DNA of 6,335 nucleotides, taken from NCBI GenBank assembly GCA_002345825.1, contig DDWD01000131.1, positions 1 to 6,335 on the forward strand, read 5' to 3'. The notes beneath the pieces were generated by a model that worked only from the letters and a program-made list of their open reading frames with translations, was not told where the DNA came from and did not search any database. Positions 1-5,877 of this stretch are shown piece after piece. Made by a program: the position numbers and the translations under genes. Source of the stretch: Bacteroidales bacterium UBA2295. GTDB lineage: Bacteria > Bacteroidota > Bacteroidia > Bacteroidales > Tenuifilaceae. Position 1 is the first letter of the stretch. Each line of letters begins with the position of its first letter.

Positions 1-230
1 CATCAATACATTATGCCCAAAAATTTTGGGTGAGTTCTCGCAATGACGTGGGATAATATTTATACTTTTAGGCATATTAGCGGACAATCATATTACTTTG
101 TATGCAGATTTAAGAGTCATCGCAAGAGAAATTGTTTTTTTGTCAGGGCACATGATTCAGGTTGCAATTTAAGAAATCTGTATGCTCAGCAGCTAGGCAA
201 ACCACTGGCCATAGACAAAGGGTAAGGCTT
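1..230. other. Gene-free left edge with a 15-nt palindrome
   Basis: I see no convincing gene here. A 60-codon open frame from position 43 has no recognisable domain and poor composition, so I treat it as chance. Positions 16-30 form a perfect inverted repeat (CCCAAAA, one A, TTTTGGG) with no T-run after it, so it is more likely a protein-binding site or a weak hairpin than a terminator. CAT triplets at 1-3 and 9-11 would allow a minus-strand gene to start at the left edge and run out of the window, but there is too little sequence to support one. Confidence 0.4.
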
Positions 231-252
231 ATGCTAAATAAGCATTGTTTTT
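231..252 (+). terminator. Rho-independent terminator-like hairpin
   Basis: ATGCT (231-235) pairs with AGCAT (241-245) around a five-base loop, and TGTTTTT follows. An overlapping alternative stem, GCTTAT (228-233) with ATAAGC (238-243), is also possible. The T-rich side is on the plus strand, so it would stop plus-strand transcription from the left, insulating the convergent LuxR gene that ends at 265. No plus-strand gene is visible upstream. A 13-nt palindrome (GTGTGA, A, TCACAC; 258-270) overlaps the stop codon of that LuxR gene but lacks a usable loop and T-run. Confidence 0.4.
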
Positions 253-264
253 CTACAGTGTGAA

Positions 265-1005
265 TCACACCAAATCAAACGCCAAAGCAAACCGTATAAG
301 CTCGGCAAAATTCCGATGCTCAACCTTTTTTGTGATGTTTTTACGGTGCTGTTCTACTGTGTGGCGCGATATGTATAGCTCTTCAGCAATGCATTTGCTT
401 TCCTTCCCAGTGGCTACAAGGGAGAGAATCTCTTTCTCCCGTTTGGTTAGCGCAGCAAAACGGTTAAAGTTTTTCTTCATGAACATATTCTCATCGAGCA
501 CCCGAGCAAATTTTTGGTTTAGGTTGCCCATTAAGTTAACCGGTACAGCAACCAGTAGCCTTTTGTCGGCAGGTTCATTGGGGTGCTCACGAATTAGCTT
601 GGAGGCAATGTATATCCATTCGTAATCCTTTCTGTGTTTAGGGCAAAGTCGCTGAAACTGTGCTAAAACCTGAGTGTCATCCTGCAACTTAAAGAAGTCC
701 TCAATTTGACAAAGGGTTTCTTTTGCCTCCTTCTCATTATAATGTATGGCTTTTGCGTAATCCATCCCCAGCTCCCGGGCTTCCTCTGCAGCATAGCCCA
801 GCGTCTCTTCCGATAATACGTTCATGTACAAATTTTCTCCATTCCGGTTGTTTATCAGCACGCCAACAGGGAAGAGGTCGCCAGACTCTGTAATGGAGAT
901 AATGCCGTTTTTACACTTCTGATCTAGCCTAAAAAGCTTGGCAGCCATCTCGTTCTTTGTCTCCTCAAATGTAAGATGCTTATCGATATACATTGTAAGG
1001 TGCAT
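265..1005 (-). CDS. LuxR-family transcriptional regulator with PAS-like N-terminal region
   Basis: This is a cytoplasmic DNA-binding regulator of about 246 residues from the ATG at 1005. The C-terminal 65 residues are a clear LuxR/NarL-type helix-turn-helix: it opens with LTKREKEIL, followed by the recognition-helix region ISRHTVEQHRKNI and a last helix (FAELIRFALAF). The N-terminal part has no receiver aspartate signature. Its strand-rich segment SGDLFPVGVLINNRNGENLY resembles the start of a PAS fold, so it may sense a small ligand or a partner protein rather than being phosphorylated. The frame stays open up to a TTG at 1053, but the extra 16 residues look like translated leader. A second ATG at 993 is also possible. 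It is divergent from the histidine kinase gene, with about 250 bases between the starts. The HTH call is firm; the PAS assignment and target genes are not. Confidence 0.85.
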   Translation of the reverse strand: MHLTMYIDKHLTFEETKNEMAAKLFRLDQKCKNGIISITESGDLFPVGVLINNRNGENLYMNVLSEETLGYAAEEARELGMDYAKAIHYNEKEAKETLCQIEDFFKLQDDTQVLAQFQRLCPKHRKDYEWIYIASKLIREHPNEPADKRLLVAVPVNLMGNLNQKFARVLDENMFMKKNFNRFAALTKREKEILSLVATGKESKCIAEELYISRHTVEQHRKNITKKVEHRNFAELIRFALAFDLV

Positions 1006-1222
1006 TGAGTCAAATAGATATGCTAAGGTAGGCAAAAATGGTAAACAAATCAAGTTTGTAACGTATGCATCAATTTAATTTGATATTTATTTGTCCTGTT
1101 ATGGTTTGGGTCTAAGTAAAATACCTAGAGTTGGATGTTATTAGAAAAATATTTGCTCAGTCATCCCAAGCCACTAAAAATGGTACAGCTTAATTTTATG
1201 AATTTTATCACAACAGATTTTT

Positions 1223-1230
1223 TATCTTTG
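1223..1230 (+). promoter_or_regulatory. Bacteroidota -7 promoter box upstream of the histidine kinase
   Basis: TATCTTTG is an exact match to the Bacteroidota housekeeping -7 consensus TAnnTTTG. No TTTG is found 17-23 bases upstream, where the -33 element should be; the region there is only T-rich. Initiation about seven bases downstream would give a leader of roughly 15 bases before the TTG start at 1253, a reasonable distance. Confidence 0.35.
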
Positions 1231-1252
1231 ATAATATTCTGGTTTATTCAAA

Positions 1253-2512
1253 TTGCTTGGTTTGGTAAAATTTTTTAAAAATATTTGGAATAGAATTGTT
1301 AATAATGGAGTCCATCCTGGACTCGATTTCGATCTGGTGGTAAGAATTCGGATATCCAATGCCATTGCAGTTGTTGGCTCGCTATTCGCTTTTGGTTACT
1401 GTATGTTTTTAGTGTTGCAGGGCGAGTATCTTTTAGGTTTACGCGATGTGCTTTTTATTGCCAACCTAATGCTGATGTACATTTTAAACTACTTCCGATG
1501 GTACAAAGCAGGTCCAATATTTATATTTATTACCGTACCCGCTATTTTGCTTTGGGTTAACCATGTGTATGGCACCATTGGCACCGAGTACTTTTTTTAT
1601 GCCATGATTGTGCTAAGCTTTTACTTCTTTAAAAGGCCTTTAAACCAGTTTTTAATATCCTTTTACCTTGTTGCGCTAATATTGTTAACCAAGTATTTAG
1701 AGATGGTGGTTGAACTCTCGCCATATACGGCTAGGGTTGAACCCTACATACTTGCCTCGAATATTTTTATGTCGTTGGCCATTCTGTTTTTAGGAATTTC
1801 TCTTTTTGTTAGCGAGCATAAAAAGTATAAGGTCGAAATTGAATCGAAAAACAATCAGCTTAATAACGCTCTTGCCCTAGCCAACAAGAAGAACGAGGAG
1901 GTAAACCTTATTTTACGAGAGCTGAATCACAGGGTAAAGAATAATTTACAGATGATATCGAGCCTGTTCAACATTCAATCGTACAAAACCAAAAGCAGCG
2001 AACTTAAGTGGGCTATGAAAGATGCCCGTAACCGTATTGTTTCTATTGCTATTATGCACCAGAAGTTGTATAAAGATAATCTGTTTTACGAGGTTAAACT
2101 CAAACGTTATGTGGACGAATTAGTTAACTATCTGGTGCAGTCGGTAAGCTCAACCGATTTTGTAAAAGTGAGTGTTGATGTTGAGGATGTAACACTCCGG
2201 ATTGAAGATACGGTGCATGTTGGGCTAATTATAAACGAGCTGCTTACCAATGCCCTAAAGTATGGAGTATCCGACCACAATAACCAAAATGCTGTTAGCA
2301 TTGAGATATCAAAGAAAAATGTGAATTTGATAATTGTTGTTAGCGATACAGGCAAAGGTTTCCCGCCCGATTTTGATATTAAGAATACCGATTCGTTTGG
2401 GTTTTACCTATTGCATAATATTGTGTCGCAGCATGAGGGGCAGCTTATTCTCTCTAGCCAGGGAGGTGCTAGGGTAGAGGCTAGGTTAAATATACCCGAT
2501 TTCGGGGATTGA
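1253..2512 (+). CDS. Membrane sensor histidine kinase, HisKA_2 type
   Basis: Integral-membrane sensor kinase, 419 residues, that should autophosphorylate on histidine and pass phosphate to the response regulator encoded 61 bases downstream. About six hydrophobic segments lie at residues 34-55, 59-80, 86-103, 112-126, 131-149 and 165-187. There is no large extracytoplasmic domain, so sensing probably involves the membrane part. A charged, Asn/Lys/Glu-rich helix (188-222) leads into the HisKA_2 dimerisation region with ELNHRVKNNLQMI; the phospho-acceptor is His226. The ATPase domain follows: N-box NELLTNALKY (Asn333) and G1 box SDTGKGF (Asp365, Gly367, Gly369), with SFGFYLL at the G2 position where families usually have SxGL. 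The frame has no ATG or GTG near its beginning; TAA at 1232-1234 closes it upstream, leaving TTG at 1253 (or TTG at 1262). A TTG start is plausible but unproven. The stimulus is unknown. Confidence 0.9.
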   Translation: MLGLVKFFKNIWNRIVNNGVHPGLDFDLVVRIRISNAIAVVGSLFAFGYCMFLVLQGEYLLGLRDVLFIANLMLMYILNYFRWYKAGPIFIFITVPAILLWVNHVYGTIGTEYFFYAMIVLSFYFFKRPLNQFLISFYLVALILLTKYLEMVVELSPYTARVEPYILASNIFMSLAILFLGISLFVSEHKKYKVEIESKNNQLNNALALANKKNEEVNLILRELNHRVKNNLQMISSLFNIQSYKTKSSELKWAMKDARNRIVSIAIMHQKLYKDNLFYEVKLKRYVDELVNYLVQSVSSTDFVKVSVDVEDVTLRIEDTVHVGLIINELLTNALKYGVSDHNNQNAVSIEISKKNVNLIIVVSDTGKGFPPDFDIKNTDSFGFYLLHNIVSQHEGQLILSSQGGARVEARLNIPDFGD

Positions 2513-2573
2513 TTTTATCGTTAAAACCGTTTTCCTTTACAAGAATAATTAGAATTTGCTCAAAGGTTTGATA

Positions 2574-3161
2574 ATGAAGAAAATTTTTATTGTTGAAGAC
2601 GAGATAGTGGTGGCTAAAGATATCGAGTGTATCCTTACGGTTGATAACCAATTCGAGGTAGTTGATATTGCTACTAGTTACCAAATGGCAAAGAAAAAGC
2701 TTTGTATGGCTAGGCCCGATCTCATTCTCTGTGATATTAACCTTAAGGGCTCTAAAACAGGACTCGATCTTATGGAGGAAATATCGCAACAATGCAATGT
2801 TCCTTTCATATTTATCACTGCTTATTCCGATGTTGAAACGCTTGAAAAAGCAGGAAAACTAGGTCCACATAGCTATATTACAAAGCCATTCAACGAGAAA
2901 CAACTGCTTAGCAGCGTGAATATTGCCCTGTTAGCCAACGATAATAATGAAGTTAGCGCTCCTACCGACAGGGAGCTAAGTGTAATTAAGTTGCTGGCAA
3001 AAGGCTTAAGCAGCAAGCAAATTGCCGAGGTATTATGTATTTCATCATCTACGGTTGAAACCCATCGGAAGAATCTTATAGCAAAGTATGGTATTAATAA
3101 AACTGCAGAGCTAGTTTGTTTGGCCACTGCCAAGGGCTGGGTCGATTATCAAGAAGGGTAA
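2574..3161 (+). CDS. Response regulator, receiver plus LuxR HTH (NarL/FixJ type)
   Basis: 195-residue cytoplasmic response regulator. The receiver domain (about 1-120) has all the key residues: acidic pair Glu8-Asp9, phospho-acceptor Asp54 in LILCDINL, Thr82 in FIFITAYSD, and Lys104 in YITKPF. A linker of only about 10 residues joins it to the LuxR-type HTH (131-189), with TDRELSVIKLLAKGLSSKQI, then ISSSTVETHRKNLIAKYG. I chose the ATG at 2574 because the conserved MKKIFIVEDE begins there and CAAAGG lies seven bases upstream. The frame extends to a TTG at 2556 but would add only six residues. The gene follows the kinase by 61 bases on the same strand with no convincing terminator between, so the two are probably co-transcribed and cognate. 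Phosphorylation of Asp54 would be expected to switch on DNA binding; target genes are unknown. Confidence 0.93.
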   Translation: MKKIFIVEDEIVVAKDIECILTVDNQFEVVDIATSYQMAKKKLCMARPDLILCDINLKGSKTGLDLMEEISQQCNVPFIFITAYSDVETLEKAGKLGPHSYITKPFNEKQLLSSVNIALLANDNNEVSAPTDRELSVIKLLAKGLSSKQIAEVLCISSSTVETHRKNLIAKYGINKTAELVCLATAKGWVDYQEG

Positions 3162-3195
3162 TCCTTTTCATGCAGCGGTTATTTCAATTAATCCA

Positions 3196-3229
3196 TTTGC
3201 AAAGCAATTAGATGTATTATTTTGCAAAA
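3196..3229. repeat. Two TTTGCAAA palindromes, possible operator
   Basis: TTTGCAAA occurs at 3196-3203 and again at 3221-3228, the second inside a 10-nt palindrome TTTTGCAAAA (3220-3229). The copies are 25 bases apart and the second covers the predicted -33 element of the hydrolase promoter, so a bound protein could block it. In AT-rich intergenic DNA such short palindromes can arise by chance. Confidence 0.25.
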
Positions 3230-3250
3230 AGTTACGAATTGCTAATTTTG
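3221..3250 (+). promoter_or_regulatory. Bacteroidota-type promoter for the alpha/beta hydrolase gene
   Basis: A -33 TTTG (3221-3224) and a -7 TAATTTTG (3243-3250) are separated by 18 bases, within the spacing known for Bacteroidota housekeeping promoters (TTTG or TTG, 17-23 bases, TAnnTTTG). Transcription would begin near 3257, leaving a leader under ten bases before the ATG at 3265. This suggests the hydrolase is transcribed separately from the two-component pair. Confidence 0.6.
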
Positions 3251-3264
3251 TAGAAAAAGTAGCT

Positions 3265-4095
3265 ATGCAAACAAAATCGTTTCTTTACAACAACCTTACA
3301 GTAAGTTATATTGATAACGGAAATGAGTCTGATTTAACCCTGCTCTTTATTCATGGCAATTCACTTAGATCCGAACTTTTTAAGCAGCAGGTTACAGGTT
3401 TAGCATTTAATCAATTTCGTGTTATTGCTCCCGATTTTCCAGGGCATGGCCGTTCGGGTAGGAGCCAAAACCCAGAGGTTGATTATAGCGTGTTGGGTTA
3501 TATCGATATGCTTAAGCAGCTGGTGCTGGAGTTAAAACTCAAAAACATAGTTCTTGTAGGTCATTCGCTTGGTGGGCATATTGCCATTCATTTGCAGAGC
3601 GAGCTAAAAAAGGCACAGGTTAAGGTTTGTGGCATAGCCATAATGGGGACTCCACCCTTAACATTACCACCCAAAATGGAGCAAGCCTTTTTGCCAAATC
3701 CAGCAATGGCACTGGTTTTTAAACCCAATCTATCCGATGATGAGATTTTTGAGGTGGCAAACGCTTTTATTCATCATGATAGTGCCTTTTCTGAGGATGT
3801 GAAAAAAACTATTGCATCTGCCGATCCTATGGTAAGACCAAGCATTGGAATGTCTATTGCAACACAAATACAGGAATCGGAGGTTGATATATTAAATAAC
3901 TCTGAGATACCAATAGCCGTAATCCACGGAGAGAACGATTCGCTTGTCAATGCAAATTACATCAACAGCTTAGGATTAAGGTTATGGCAAGATAAAATAC
4001 ACACTATTAACGCCGGACATATTCCCTTTTTGGAGCAACCATCACAGTTTAATTCAATTCTGCAACGCTTTATTCAATCGATCCAGGCAGACTAA
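3265..4095 (+). CDS. Alpha/beta-fold hydrolase
   Basis: 276-residue soluble enzyme of the alpha/beta hydrolase superfamily, without a signal peptide. Order of motifs: the oxyanion-hole loop FIHGNS (28-33), PDFPGHGRSG (56-65), and the nucleophile elbow GHSLGG with Ser101. The lid region (about 130-205) has PPLTLPP at its start. The acid is probably Asp225 in IHGENDSLV and the base is His252 in NAGHIPFLEQP. The triad is therefore complete and the length is normal for BioH/MhpC-like carboxylester hydrolases. The substrate cannot be read from sequence; this superfamily includes esterases, lipases, C-C hydrolases and haloperoxidase-like enzymes. It sits 103 bases after the response regulator with its own promoter, so a functional link to the signalling pair is not implied. 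It is followed by decayed mobile or tRNA-related sequence, not by another metabolic gene. Confidence 0.92.
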   Translation: MQTKSFLYNNLTVSYIDNGNESDLTLLFIHGNSLRSELFKQQVTGLAFNQFRVIAPDFPGHGRSGRSQNPEVDYSVLGYIDMLKQLVLELKLKNIVLVGHSLGGHIAIHLQSELKKAQVKVCGIAIMGTPPLTLPPKMEQAFLPNPAMALVFKPNLSDDEIFEVANAFIHHDSAFSEDVKKTIASADPMVRPSIGMSIATQIQESEVDILNNSEIPIAVIHGENDSLVNANYINSLGLRLWQDKIHTINAGHIPFLEQPSQFNSILQRFIQSIQAD

Positions 4096-4108
4096 TGATT
4101 AAGCATAT

Positions 4109-4148
4109 TAGTTTTGTTAACCCAGTTGACGAGACAGGTATGTACCTG
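4109..4148 (-). repeat. Decayed tail of a tRNA/GIY-YIG unit, with inverted repeats
   Basis: On the minus strand this reads TACATACCTGTC, then TCGTCAACTGGGTTAAC. The same order follows the intact GIY-YIG gene (5911-5943), where ACATGCCTGTCA is identical to the anticodon region of tRNA-Asp and is followed by TCGTTAACTGAAGTTGAC. The 11 bases at 4124-4134 are an exact copy of the reverse complement of 5905-5915. CAGGTA/TACCTG (4135-4148) also forms a perfect 6-bp inverted repeat with two bases between. I read this as the distal end of an old copy of the unit that ends at 5905 in the younger one. Confidence 0.45.
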
Positions 4149-4167
4149 CGACTTATCATCCGCTACC

Positions 4168-4425
4168 TCAGGGAGGTGCTATGTTGTGTGGGGAGCAGAT
4201 AATCTTGTGAATGGTCCTATCCTTGAACCGCTTTATCCTTCTCTCCTCGATGATGGTTTCCCGCCTGGTAGTGTGATTCATGAGGTACATTAGAGCCTGC
4301 GAGTCTTTCCCTGCTGTAAAACTTTTCATATCGTTATTGTGCTCCCACAGCTTGTATGCTGGGTTTTGGCTAATTCTTTTGTATCAAATGTTCAGAGCCC
4401 GGTTTCATATGATGAAGATGAACAT
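4168..4425 (-). pseudogene. Decayed GIY-YIG nuclease-domain gene (two in-frame stops)
   Basis: Reading from the ATG at 4425 gives 85 codons aligned colinearly with the intact GIY-YIG gene at 5955-6221, without any frameshift. Two codons are TGA: 4405-4407, where the intact protein has Trp8, and 4384-4386, where it has Phe15. A third TGA (4168-4170) ends the frame within one or two codons of the intact stop. Over the 71 residues after the second stop about 48 are identical by my count, including LWEHNNDM, FTAGK, ALMYL and the end SPxNIAPP. TGA is the normal stop of the LuxR and kinase genes here, so recoding is unlikely. The copy lacks the extra Tyr codon of the intact gene, as does the fragment at 5773-5825. 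The protein would be inactive: translation stops after six codons. Confidence 0.85.
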
Positions 4426-4449
4426 AGGGCAGCATGTTGATATAAACCA

Positions 4450-4500
4450 CCTTAATTTAAGGACTTTTATTAATACTGAGTGGGGCAACGAGGCTCAAAC
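4450..4500 (-). other. Possible relic of hairpin and tRNA T-arm upstream of the decayed GIY-YIG gene
   Basis: Just upstream (minus-strand sense) of the decayed gene lies a small inverted repeat, CCTTAA/TTAAGG (4450-4462), in the position where the intact unit has its terminator hairpin. Beyond it, AACGAGGCTCAAACC (about 4486-4500) matches the tRNA-Asp T-arm segment GACGAGACTCGAACT at 12 of 15 positions. The acceptor part is not preserved. Order and spacing agree with the intact unit, which is the main reason to believe it; the similarity alone is weak. Confidence 0.3.
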
Positions 4501-4511
4501 CAAATTCTAAT

Positions 4512-4533
4512 ACGCTATTATTTAAGCGTTTTG
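4512..4533 (+). terminator. Weak terminator-like hairpin
   Basis: ACGCT (4512-4516) pairs with AGCGT (4525-4529) around an eight-base AT loop, and TTTTG follows. The stem is short and the T-run is only four, so termination would be inefficient. It lies between the decayed GIY-YIG region and the permease gene. The rest of 4534-4676 holds an inverted repeat TGCAAA/TTTGCA (4573-4588) and a -7 box. Confidence 0.25.
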
Positions 4534-4637
4534 TAGCAAGTATAGCACATATTCATATCTTCCGAATAGTAGTGCAAATATTTTTGCAAGTAAAACTTGA
4601 AATTTTATAAGATAATAGATCTTTATGCGTTTTTAAC

Positions 4638-4645
4638 TAAGTTTG
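4638..4645 (+). promoter_or_regulatory. Bacteroidota -7 promoter box upstream of the AI-2E permease gene
   Basis: TAAGTTTG matches TAnnTTTG exactly, 31 bases before the ATG at 4677, giving an expected leader of about 25 bases. No TTTG is present at -33, where the sequence is simply AT-rich, so this is a half-supported promoter. Confidence 0.35.
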
Positions 4646-4676
4646 TGCTGGGCAATTAGGATTAATAAACAGTAAA

Positions 4677-5735
4677 ATGAGAGACCTTAAAACAACAAAC
4701 ACGCTGTTATTGATAATTGTAATCGTTTTAGGTTTTTATGTCCTAAAAATCCTTTCATTTATTTTTATCCCTCTTGTTTTGTCAATGTTTATTGCATTGC
4801 TATTCCTTCCCCTAACCCGATGGCTGGGTAAGAAAAGAATTCCTAAAATCATTAGTGTCCTAATTGTGGTTTTAATAATCTCAGGTATCCTAAAATTAGG
4901 GACAGAGGTTGTCCGACATTCAATTCATGAAATCATTTCGGTTGAAAGCTCTTTTATTGATAAGGCAGAAACAAAGCTTGTGAGCCTTGTTGTATCCATC
5001 GAAAAGTTTTTTGCGATAGATCGTATACAGGGTGAAAGTATTTTCAAGCATTACTTTCAAGGGGATAATATTTTTAAAAATCTTGGGCCAACAATGAGTT
5101 TTCTCCGATCTACTCTGTCAATGACCTTGATGACTGCTTTCTTTTCTATCCTATTGCTATCAGAGTCTATTAATTTCCAAAAGATTATGAATCAAACTTT
5201 ATTTAATGTAAAGTATTCTTCAGTAAAGATTTTTATGAAGATTGAAAAGGATATGATCAAGTTTATTATTGTAAAATTTTTCATAAGTTTTTTAACCGGT
5301 ATTTCCATCAGCCTAGTATGTTTGTTTTTCAATATAAATTTCCCAATCTTTTGGGGTTTGCTTGCCTTTGTACTAAACTTTATTCAAATGATTGGTTCTG
5401 TTGTTGTGGTAATAATGTTATCTCTCTTTGCTTTTATAGAGTTAGAGCCCACTGGGACATTACTCCTTTTTATCTTAATCTTAATTGGACTTCAAGTGTT
5501 ATTCGGGAGTGTTTTAGAACCCATTTTTATGGGGAAAACATTTGCAATAAACATTATTACAGTTTTTATAATGCTTATGTTTTGGGGTTACATATGGGGT
5601 ATTCCAGGGATGATCATGGCTATTCCTATTACGGTATTCATAAAAATTATTTTAGAGCAATTCCCTAAAACGAAAACAATAGCAAGCCTAATGACTGGTA
5701 ATGAAATCAAGGTAAACCTCAAAAGGAAGAGGTAA
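4677..5735 (+). CDS. AI-2E family transporter (PF01594-type permease)
   Basis: 352-residue polytopic inner-membrane protein of normal family length. Hydrophobic segments lie at about 8-48 (two spans), 57-76, 146-163, 195-220, 223-252, 260-280 and 291-328. A more polar region (77-140) sits between the third and fourth spans, as is typical. Family marks in the C-terminal half are FPIFWGLLAFVLNFIQMIGS (222-241), VLEPIFMGK (279-287), and FWGYIWGIPGMIMAIP (302-317). The usual NFIP motif reads NFIQ here (Gln237). The family is named for autoinducer-2 export, but members also include Na+/H+ antiporters and uncharacterised permeases, so the substrate is open. A Lys/Arg tail (349-352) would lie in the cytoplasm. 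It has no operon partner. It stands between a decayed GIY-YIG unit on the left and the tRNA-Asp/GIY-YIG array on the right. Confidence 0.88.
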   Translation: MRDLKTTNTLLLIIVIVLGFYVLKILSFIFIPLVLSMFIALLFLPLTRWLGKKRIPKIISVLIVVLIISGILKLGTEVVRHSIHEIISVESSFIDKAETKLVSLVVSIEKFFAIDRIQGESIFKHYFQGDNIFKNLGPTMSFLRSTLSMTLMTAFFSILLLSESINFQKIMNQTLFNVKYSSVKIFMKIEKDMIKFIIVKFFISFLTGISISLVCLFFNINFPIFWGLLAFVLNFIQMIGSVVVVIMLSLFAFIELEPTGTLLLFILILIGLQVLFGSVLEPIFMGKTFAINIITVFIMLMFWGYIWGIPGMIMAIPITVFIKIILEQFPKTKTIASLMTGNEIKVNLKRKR

Positions 5736-5772
5736 CCCTCTTGATGTCTAATTTTTGAAATTTTTTACATTG

Positions 5773-5825
5773 ATCCCCTTGAAGAAGATATCGAGGCTTT
5801 GGCTCCAGATGATATAGGTGTACAT
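5773..5825 (-). pseudogene. 5' fragment of a second GIY-YIG gene
   Basis: From the ATG at 5825, 18 codons read MYTYIIWSQSLDIFFKGI, nearly identical to the start of the intact GIY-YIG protein but lacking one Tyr after MY and with Phe for the second-motif Tyr. Similarity ends sharply at about 5773; the frame then runs through eight unrelated codons to a TAG at 5748-5750. Twenty bases (5788-5807) are identical to 6181-6200. The nuclease core (Arg and Glu of the active site) is missing, so no function is possible. The break falls 37 bases from the stop of the permease gene. Confidence 0.85.
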
Positions 5826-5846
5826 AGGACTGGATGTAAATTAAAT

Positions 5847-5875
5847 AAGCCTCATAATTGAGGCTTTTTAATTTT
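5847..5875 (+). terminator. Terminator hairpin downstream of the AI-2E permease gene
   Basis: GCCTC (5849-5853) pairs with GAGGC (5860-5864), extended by AA/TT, with a six-base loop and TTTTTAATTTT following on the plus strand. It is the duplicated counterpart of the tRNA-Asp terminator at 6239-6264, yet here the better T-run faces plus. It could now terminate the permease transcript, about 110 bases past that gene's stop. Confidence 0.6.
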
Positions 5876-5877
5876 GT

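Noticed and set aside
43..225. Plus-strand 60-codon open frame at the left edge
   Set aside because: No recognisable domain or promoter, and cysteine/histidine-rich composition typical of chance frames.
4169..4181. 13-nt match CAGGGAGGTGCTA between the kinase gene end (2459-2471) and the pseudogene end
   Set aside because: The match does not extend and the contexts are unrelated; probably chance.
4384..4407. Possible TGA recoding (Trp or selenocysteine) in the GIY-YIG copy at 4168-4425
   Set aside because: One TGA replaces Trp but the other replaces Phe, TGA is a normal stop for the LuxR and kinase genes here, and no selenocysteine-type stem was seen. Point-mutational decay is simpler.
4280..4510. 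Plus-strand 76-codon open frame
   Set aside because: It is antisense to the decayed GIY-YIG gene and its tRNA-like flank; the minus-strand reading explains the sequence far better.
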